Source: Tangfeifania diversioriginum
Lineage (GTDB): Bacteria; Bacteroidota; Bacteroidia; Bacteroidales; Prolixibacteraceae
NCBI RefSeq assembly: GCF_900141875.1
Contig: NZ_FQZE01000013.1
Location: forward strand, 60,001 to 124,000
Direction of reading: 5' to 3'
DNA: 64,000 bases
Under the pieces are notes generated by a model that saw nothing but the letters and a program-made list of their open reading frames with translations, was not told the origin of the DNA and did not search any database. This document shows positions 52,078 through 61,100 of this stretch, piece by piece (position 1 is the stretch's first letter; each line of letters opens with the position of its first letter). The position numbers were made by a program, and so were the translations under genes.

Positions 52078-54115
52078 AGGATGATTAATTTTGCTTTTTC
52101 ATTCCTGACCGGATCCCGGTTGTTTGTTCCGTCAGTTGGCGGGCAGACGACCGGGCCCCGGAGCGGGGAGGAGGAAGTTGGCAGTGATCAGTCACAGTTG
52201 GCAGTGAAGAAGGAGGAAGTCGCAGTGATCAGTTTCCCCTGTGAAATCTGACGAAGGAAGGAATTTCATCAGGGGTTGCAGTTGGCAGTGAAGAGGAGAA
52301 GTTGCAGGTTGCACCTTTCAGGTTGCAAATCGACTTGAAGCTTGAAGCTTGAGACTTGAAGCTGAGGAAGAAGTCGCAGTGACTAATGACCATTGACCAT
52401 CTCCGCAGAGAAAAAGGAATGAAAGAAGTGAATAATGAAATGTGAAACTAAAACACGATTGCACTGTTTCAGCAGCTTTTAACGAAGCCGCCGGAACATG
52501 AAGGAGAAAGCGAAAAAAGCATGATAAAAATATGTAGTAAATGAAAACCCATATAGCGTTATAACTCGCCCTCCTTATTACGAAGAACTTCGTTTGGAGG
52601 CCTCTTTTGGGATTGCCCGGAGAGGAGGAAACGGAGATCCTGATAGTAAACACATCCGAAAAAAGGATGGAAAACACAGGTTAAAATATGAAACAAAATC
52701 ATCCAACACCAGGGTGGAAAGGGAAAGGTATTCCCGCACCCCGCGGTGGACCGGAGACGGGTCCAGCGCCTGCCTGCCGGACAGGCAGGAATTCCCTGCC
52801 CTACTGCGTCATTCAGGCGGGCGATTCGCTGATTGAAGAAACCCGAATCCGTGATGGAACGGGTGCGGTGAATTCCGATTCGCCGATTGAAGAAACCCGA
52901 ATCCGCGATGGAACGGAAATCCACATCCCTGTCTGCCGGACAGGCAGGCGTGATGGAACGGAACTGCATATCCGCGACAGCTCAACAAACGCGGCCTTTC
53001 AAATCCCGGAGGGATTACATATGTATAGTCCAAACCTTCAAGGTTTGCGAAACCTTGAAGGTTTAAAGAGCCGCAGCAGAGCCCGTGAGCCGGCCGGTCA
53101 TCCACCGGAAAAAGTGTGCCGCAGCCGCACCGGAATGGAACGTGCCCGGAACGGGACGCGAGTGTTTTCAACCGCGCATTCAAACCCGGCGGGTTTGCAT
53201 GTTTATAGAAAAGGAAAGCATGTGTTAAATGCGATTCCTGGAGTCGAACAACAATCTGCACCACATTATTTCTATAAGCATTTGATGCCTGCCTGGTCGG
53301 CAGGCAGGCCGCTGGAATCAGGCCTGGCAGCATATATTGCCGTTGGCTTCCCCGAAGGGATGGCTATGCCAAACCAACGGAACATGCCTTGCTTTATGCC
53401 GGTATATATTGCCGTTGGCTTTAGCCAACGGAACAGGCATACCCATACCAGCCCGGGGCTTCAGCCCCATCAGGAAGAAATGTGGCTAAAGCCCAAAGAA
53501 TTGGTCTGCTCATTTTTAATCCGTCAGCTGAAGCAGACGGCAATAGAAAAACAAATCCCGGCGGGTTTGCATGTTTATAGAAAAAGAAAGCATGGGTTAA
53601 ATGCGGCTCCCGGAGTCGAACAACTATTTACACCATGGTATTTCTATAAATATTCGATGCCTGCCTGGTCGACAGACAGGCCGCCGGCATCGGCCCTGGC
53701 AGCAAATATTGCCGTTGGCTTTCCCGAAGGGATGGCTATGCCAAGCCAACGGAACAGACATACTCATATCTCCACGGGGCTTCAGCCCCATCAGGAAAAG
53801 ATGTGGCTAAAGCCGGATTTGCCTCGCTTTATTTTGATCCGTCAGCTGAAGCAGACGGCAATACAGGGCACATCAAATGCGGTCCGGCAAATCCCGGAGG
53901 GATTGCATGTGTATAGCCAAACGGTGAGCAGGGAGAATACGAGAGGAGTCATACGGACTTGTCAGCGTGCGGAGCTCCTGTTTATCCCTTTGGGGACAAC
54001 GTCAACAAAAACAAAAAGTAAAAAAATTGACAATGAATAATAATTAGCAAAAATACCATTCTCTTTTCCTTCCCCTTGGGTTTATTCCCACGGAAGGAGT
54101 TAGAGGGGGCTTAAA
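52078..54115. repeat. Repeat-dense intergenic region II
   Basis: About 2 kb without a supported gene. Heptad-periodic DNA lies at 52174-52235 and 52278-52396. From 52690 on it is a mosaic of palindromes: CCTGCCTGCCGGACAGGCAG (52769) and relatives at 52929, 53287 and 53657; the AACCTTCAAGGTTT/AAACCTTGAAGGTT hairpin near 53033; GCCGTTGGCTTTAGCCAACG (53410); and GGGGCTTCAGCCCC (53456, 53776). A 450-codon open frame (52688-54040) spans this mosaic but shows no protein-like features. Confidence 0.7.
53185..53863 (+). repeat. Diverged tandem duplication, about 372-bp unit
   Basis: Unit 1 starts at 53185 and unit 2 at 53557, both with CCCGGCGGGTTTGCATGTTT. Shared order: GGAGTCGAACAAC, ATGCCTGCCTGGTCG, ATATTGCCGTTGGCTT, GGGGCTTCAGCCCCATCAGG, TGTGGCTAAAGCC, CCGTCAGCTGAAGCAGACGG. 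Unit 2 lacks about 50 bp present in unit 1. Confidence 0.75.
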
Positions 54116-54832
54116 ATGAAAAAACTGATTTACCATATCATGCGCCGTATTCCGGGAATCCTCCTGGTGCTTCTCGCTGTGGCTTCTGCCAGGGCCCAGA
54201 AACCGGTGCAGCATATTGTGGTAAGTCGGCACGATACTATTGAATTTAGCGTGGTGGACTGGGAGAACGGCGATCGCTACACCTGGGATATTTATGACGA
54301 TCCGGGTGTGAACTTTGCCCTGGAAAATGACCGTTTGGATCCCGCCCTCTATTTTGTGGATGGTATGTATGAAGGTTCAACCGTCTATGTCACCAATCTG
54401 CCGCCGGGACAGTATTACGTTAGGGTAATGGTTTGGGACGAGGTCAACTGTACCAATAACCTGCTCTTGTATTCGCTTGAAATTGAAGATGTTCCCGAGG
54501 CCGATATTTACGGGGCCGAAGCCTGCTTTGGTGACATCACTTATCTACGGATTGTCTTTACGGGTGTGGGGCCGTGGGATATTATATATACCGATGGAAT
54601 GGAAGACCATCATGTAAACGGCATTTCGGAGCAGGAATATTACCATGAAATTCCTACCAACACCATGGAACCCAATGATGAAGTGATTATAAAAGAATAC
54701 TGGATCAACTACATCAATGATGTCAAAATCGAAAGTTCCGAACCAACGGATACAGCAAGAATAATCATATATCCAATACCTACCAATTCAGAAATATACA
54801 TTAAAGAAGATGAGGAAGGAGATGGAGAATAA
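54116..54832 (+). CDS. Secreted protein of unknown function preceding the SprB-like gene
   Basis: A 238-aa protein with signal peptide (hydrophobic core GILLVLLAVASARAQ). The mature part looks like one or two Ig-like/PKD-like beta modules: FSVVDWENGDRYTWDIYDD, then LPPGQYYVRVMVWDEVNC and EACFGDITYLRIVFTGVGPW. It ends in an acidic tail (IKEDEEGDGE) with no sorting domain. A GAGGGGG stretch lies about 8 nt before the ATG. It resembles a miniature version of the N-terminal part of the downstream giant protein, which also speaks of a crafted WEWKL/WTF-type beta module, and may be a partner subunit. Family not recognised. Confidence 0.7.
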   Translation: MKKLIYHIMRRIPGILLVLLAVASARAQKPVQHIVVSRHDTIEFSVVDWENGDRYTWDIYDDPGVNFALENDRLDPALYFVDGMYEGSTVYVTNLPPGQYYVRVMVWDEVNCTNNLLLYSLEIEDVPEADIYGAEACFGDITYLRIVFTGVGPWDIIYTDGMEDHHVNGISEQEYYHEIPTNTMEPNDEVIIKEYWINYINDVKIESSEPTDTARIIIYPIPTNSEIYIKEDEEGDGE

Positions 54833-55170
54833 ATTAAAGTATTTTTGAATATGGAAGCGGGAAGCACGAAGTTGAAAGAAGAAATTGAAAAGTAAAAAAT
54901 GAAACGAAGCAGTACATATAATAATAGCATAACATGGAACCCCGATGGAATACCATGCTTCGCCGGATTCCACGGGGCAGGCCTGGAACTTGCAACCCCG
55001 GTGAAATATTCTCCTGGCGTCAAATTTCACGGGGTTCACCCCATGAAATCCCAACTGGGATCATTTCACGGGGTAAACCTGCAACTTGAAACCTGTAACC
55101 TGAAACCTGTTGGAGCGTAGCGGAAATCCCGACATTTCGTCGGGGTAACTTGTAACGTGTAACAATTATA
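54833..55170. repeat. Intergenic region III with heptad and palindromic repeats
   Basis: No gene. Heptad-periodic stretches lie at 54852-54893 and 55075-55116, with a short one at 55145-55165. The palindromic ATTTCACGGGGT family occurs at 55025 and 55063, and TCCCGACATTTCGTCGGGG at 55127. Confidence 0.65.
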
Positions 55171-58100
55171 ATGAAACGACTGGCATACATAGTATTGATG
55201 ACACTCCTTATTGCTGCAAATGCTGCGGCGGGAGAAAATTATGTCATCGATATTGTATGTCAGGGTGCAGAGCGGACTTACCGGATTAACGGAGAAGAAA
55301 CATCCACCTGGGAATGGAAATTGCTCGATGCCGACAGCACGGAAATAACCTTAACAAACCCAACCGGAACCGACTTTGCCGATATGAACACTTATGGAGA
55401 TTCCATCTGGGGCAGCGAAATTACCATAGTCTGGCCTGAAGATACTACAGGCACCTTTTACCTCTCGGTGGAACAAACCAGCAACTATGTTTCGGTGGTG
55501 GACGGAGAAACTTACATGAACTGCACCAACCACGAACTGGGCGAAGTAGAAGTCATTGAAGGGCCGGAAGCCTTTGCCGGCGAGGATATTATTGCCTGCA
55601 CCGATGAAAATATTTTCCTTGAAGCGGCTTCCGCATCCAACCATTCCACTGTTATTTGGACTACTTTTAGCGAAGGAGTAAAAGGAACATTCAGCAACGA
55701 AAATGTCCTGCACCCTACCTATTTTCCCAGTGATGAAGACATTGCAGCCGGAAGTGTAACACTTTCCCTCACAGCTTTTGGTAAAGGGAATCCCGGAACC
55801 TGTGAGATGGATGTTTCAACCGTTACCATCACCTTCAGCAATCCCGTAATTGAACTGACAGCCACCAACCCGGTGTGCTTTGATGAAAATTCGGGAAGCA
55901 TTTCAACTAATGTCTCCGGCGGGTTCGGAACTTATACCTACGCATGGACCGGCCCCGGTGATTTCACTGCCGACACCGAAGAAATAACCGGCCTGGCAGC
56001 CGGCTGGTATTACCTTGCGGTTACCGACAGTGTGGGGTGCGTTGCCGAAGACTCCGTTGAAATTATTGAACCCGAAAAACTCCTTACCACAATTGACAGT
56101 GTGGAACATGTGAACTGTTTCAATGGAATCGACGGAGCAGCCCGTGTAGCTGTTTCAGGCGGAACCGGTAATTATACCTATTCATGGAACACCGTACCCG
56201 AGCAAACCACAGCCCTTGCCACCGGACTGGCAGCCGGTGAATACCTTATCACAGTAACCGATGAAAACGGTTGTGAAGTGAAAGATTCTGTTGAAATTAC
56301 CGAACCTCCCGCCCTGGTACTTTCAGCCGACAGTGTCGATGCAAGCTGCGGCGGAAAACAACCCGGCTCAATCGACTTAACGGTTTCAGGCGGAACTCCG
56401 TTTGCTGATGGCTACTACCTTTATAAATGGCACGACGATACCGGCTTTATTGCCGATACTGAAGATATAGTTGATTTGGAGGGAGAAAAATTATATTGGG
56501 TTTATGTGACCGACTCGCTGGGGTGTACCGACTCGCTTGAGATGTTTATCAATGAAGAGAAAAATATTGAACTCACGGCATCTGTTTCCCCCATCCTTTG
56601 TTACGGGGATTCAGGAACCCTTTACATTGAAGTTAGGCACGGTCAGAAACCTTATTCATACGTTTGGTTAAACAGCCTGAACGATACCATAAGAGTTGAA
56701 AATACGGATAACAAGGCCGACTCGGTGATTGTCCCTGCCGGTGAATATCGGGTGGTTGTAAACGATAATAAAGGATGTGATGAAGATGAATCCTTCCTGC
56801 TTGAAAGTCCGGATGAACTCACAACTTCAATTTCGCCCGACCCGGCAGAAATCTGCGAAGACGAAACACTGCCGCTGAACGGCAATCCTGTGGGAGGAAT
56901 CGGCAGCTATACCCATCTTTGGAGCGGTGAAGGCGCAACATACCTAAGTAATTTGGCGGTTGTCGATCCGGAATTTAGCGGCGCTCCGGCCGGAAGTTAT
57001 GAACTGATTTACGCGGTAACCGATGAAAATGGTTGCGAAACTAGGGATACCATAAACATCGGGGTATTCCCGCAATACAGCGATACTTTGGATATGGCGA
57101 TTTGCGAATCTGAACTGCCATACAACTGGAACGGTACAAACATTGACCTGGCCGGAATTTACTCCGATACCCTGGCTTCGGTAGCCGGATGCGATTCCAT
57201 TATTACCCTTTCCCTCGATGTGCTGCCCGATTTCAGGGATACAACATTTGCAACGATTTGCGAATCTGAACTGCCATACAATTGGAACGGTACAAATATT
57301 GACCTTGCCGGAACCTACTCCGATACCCTGGCTTCGGTAGCAGGCTGCGATTCCATCCTTGTCCTCAACCTCGATGTGCTGCCCGAATTCAGGGATACCA
57401 CGTTTGCAACAGTTTGCGAATCAGAACTGCCCTACATCTGGAACGGGACAAACATTGACCTAGCCGGAATTTACTCCGATACCCTGGCCTCGGTAGCCGG
57501 TTGTGATTCCATTCTCACGCTTGTCCTCGATGTGCTGCCTGAATTCAGGGATACGGTAGATGTTACGATTTGTGATTCTGAACTGCCCTACTTCTGGAAC
57601 GGAGCTGACTTCTTCGGTGCTGGCATTTACAGCGACACGCTGGCTTCGGTTGCCGGGTGTGACTCAATACTGACACTTGATTTGAAAGTTGTACCTGAGT
57701 ACCGCGACACCATTCCGATGGTAATATGCGAAAACGAAGTGCCGTTCGACTGGTACGGGCAGCAGATTACCATTTCCGGCTTCTACGAACATACTTTGAC
57801 TTCGGTAGCCGGTTGTGATTCCATTCTTACCCTTGTCCTCGATGTGCTGCCCGAATTCAGGGATACAACAAATGCAGTAGTCTGCGAATCTGAACTGCCA
57901 TACAACTGGAACGGGACAAACATTGACCTGGCCGGAACTTACTCTGATACCCTGGCCTCGGTAGCCGGTTGTGATTCCATTCTTACACTTATCCTCGATG
58001 TACTGCCCGAATTCAGGGATACAACAAATGCAGTGGTTTGTGCATCGGAACTGCCCTACTTCTGGAACGGAACAAATGTTGACCTGGCCGGAACATATTC

Positions 58101-61100
58101 TGATACCCTGACTTCAGTAGTAGGGTGTGATTCCATTCTTACCCTTGTTCTCGATGTGCTGCCCGAATTCAGGGATACAACAAATGCAGTGGTTTGCGAA
58201 TCAGAACTGCCCTACTTCTGGAACGGCACAAACATTGACCTGGCCGGAACTTACTCCGATACCCTGGCTTCGGTAGCTGGATGTGATTCCATTCTTACAC
58301 TTATCCTCGATGTACTGCCCGAATTCAGGGATACAACAAATGCAGTGGTTTGTGCATCGGAACTGCCCTACTTCTGGAACGGAACAAATGTTGACCTGGC
58401 CGGAACCTACTCTGATACCCTGGCCTCGGTAGCCGGTTGTGATTCCATTCTCACGCTTATTCTCGATGTGCTGCCCGAATTCAGGGATACCACGTTTGCA
58501 ACAGTTTGTGAATCGGCACTGCCATACAATTGGAACGGTACAAATATTGACCTTGCCGGAACCTACTCTGATACCCTGGCCTCGGTAGCCGGTTGTGATT
58601 CCATTCTCACGCTTATTCTCGATGTGCTGCCCGAATTCAGGGATACAACAAATGCAGTGGTTTGCGAATCAGAACTGCCCTACTTCTGGAATGGGACAAA
58701 CATTGATTTTGCCGGAACCTACTCCGATACCCTGGCTTCGGTAGCTGGATGTGATTCCATTCTCACGCTTATTCTCGATGTGCTGCCCGAATTCAGGGAT
58801 ACAACAAATGCAGTGGTTTGTGCATCGGAACTGCCCTACTTCTGGAACGGAACAAATGTTGACCTGGCCGGAACATATTCTGATACCCTGGCCTCGGTAG
58901 CCGGTTGTGATTCCATTCTCACGCTTATTCTCGATGTGCTGCCCGAATTCAGGGATACGACAAATGCGGTAGTCTGTGCATCGGAACTGCCCTACTTCTG
59001 GAACGGGACAAACATTGATTTTGCCGGAACCTACTCCGATACCCTGGCTTTAGTAGCAGGATGTGATTCCATTCTTACCCTTGTTCTCGATGTGCTACCC
59101 GAATTCAGGGATACGGTCGATGTGACGATCTGTGATTCTGAGTTACCATACAATTGGAACGGAACAGACTTCTTCGATGCAGGCATTTACAGCGACACGC
59201 TCGCTTCAGCAGCAGGGTGTGACTCAATACTGACACTTGATTTGAAAGTTGTACCTGAGTACCGCGACACAATTCCGATGGTAGTATGCGAAGGCGAAGT
59301 GCCTTTCGACTGGTACGGGCAGCAAATTGCCACTTCCGGCTTCTACGAACATACTTTGAATTCGGTCGCAGGATGTGATTCGGTGCTGACACTGAACCTG
59401 GAAATTGTACCTGAATATCACGACACCATTCCGATGTCAGTGTGCGAAACCGAAGTGCCGTTTGACTGGTACGGGCAGCAAATTACTGGTTCAGGCTTCT
59501 ATGAACACATTTTCACTTCGGTTTCCGGATGCGATTCGGTGCTGACACTCGAACTGGAGACAGAACCTGAAATTCCTGTCACAATTACCATCGCCGCCGA
59601 CCAGACCGAAATAACCGAAGGCGAGCAGGTAACGCTGACTGCCACACCTGAAAACGGCGGCAGCGACCCGGTTTATGCGTGGTTTGTGAACGGTGCGGAA
59701 GTGCCGGGCGAAACTGCGGTTACCTACACTTATACCCCGCAGGATGGCGACGAAATTTATGCTATGCTAACTTCCGGGTTGGATTGCGCTGCGCCCGTTC
59801 CGGCTATTTCCAATACGGTTGTCCTTACCGTTGTTCAGCCTTCCGAAATTACGATTACTCCTGACATCACCCACGTTGACTGTTTCGGCAACAGTACGGG
59901 TGCCATCGAACTGACCGTTTCCAACGGGGTTGAACCGTACAGCTACGCGTGGAGCAACGGGGAAGCCACAAAAAATATTTACGGACTGGAAGCCGGAATT
60001 TACACCGTAACGGTCACCGATGCGGAGGGTACAGAGGAAACGCTCACCATCGAAATTACCGAACCCGATGCACTGGAACTGACCTTCACCAAAACGGATG
60101 TGGGTGATTCGCCGGATCCGACTGGCAGTATCTCCCTTAATGTTGAAGGAGGTACCGGACCTTATTCGTACGAATGGGTTGGCCCCAACGGATTCACCTC
60201 CGCCGACGAAGACATCAGTAACCTGGAAGCAGGAAACTATACGGTGTTTGTTACGGATGCCAACAATTGTACGGAATTCCTTTCTGTTGTAATAGCTGGC
60301 TACGGAATGACCTGCCCGCCGGTGATTGTGATCGATTGCGGGTTAGATGAAATGCCCGAACCTTATGCTACCCTTGCCGAATATGAAGCTGCAGGTGGCG
60401 TGATTGAAAGCACTTATGCTCTGATTGAAGAATCTTTCACTCAAATGGGCACGGATGTTTCTGACGGGGAAAGCTGCCCGGAAACCATTACCCGTACCTA
60501 CTCCATTGAAAATACCAACGGGGATGTGATTTCCTGCGAACAGTTGATTATTATCCGGGACGTTACGGCACCAATACTTGAATTCTCGCGCAAAAGAGTA
60601 AATTGCCCGGGAGAAAAACCGCCCGTTTACCGAAACAGAAGCGAGTTTGAGGCGCAAAGCGGTAACCTGGCATCAGATGAATGTGAACTGGACTGGTCCT
60701 CCTTCCGGTATTCCGGAGAGAGCACAGATGCACAAAAATGCCCGGAAACCATCATTCGTTTCTACGAAATAAAAGACATGTGCGGCAATACCACACAGGC
60801 GAGGGAAATCATTGTTATCGAGGATAAACTTGATCCTTATGTGTACAGGCCGGCGCGTGATATAATAACCGACTGCACCGTACCGGAACCTTACAGGAAC
60901 TACACTGAATTCTGGGAGGATGGGGGTTTAGTTGAAGACAATTGCAATATATTTACCTTGGAGCATATCGGAGACAGCGAACCGACAGGAGACGGGTGCC
61001 CGATGACCATTACACGTACTTACCGGTTTACCGACAATTGCGGCAATTCCACTGACTTTGAACAGAAAATAACTGTAAACGACACCATCCCACCGAATAT

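Noticed and set aside
52688..54040. 450-codon open frame as a gene
   Set aside because: The frame consists of repeated palindromes and a 372-bp duplication, with no signal peptide, domain or codon bias; kept only as a repeat region and a finding.
49223..55170. CRISPR array in the repeat-dense gaps
   Set aside because: The periodicity is 7 bp or consists of varied palindromes; there are no 25-45-bp identical repeats with unique equal-length spacers and no cas genes.
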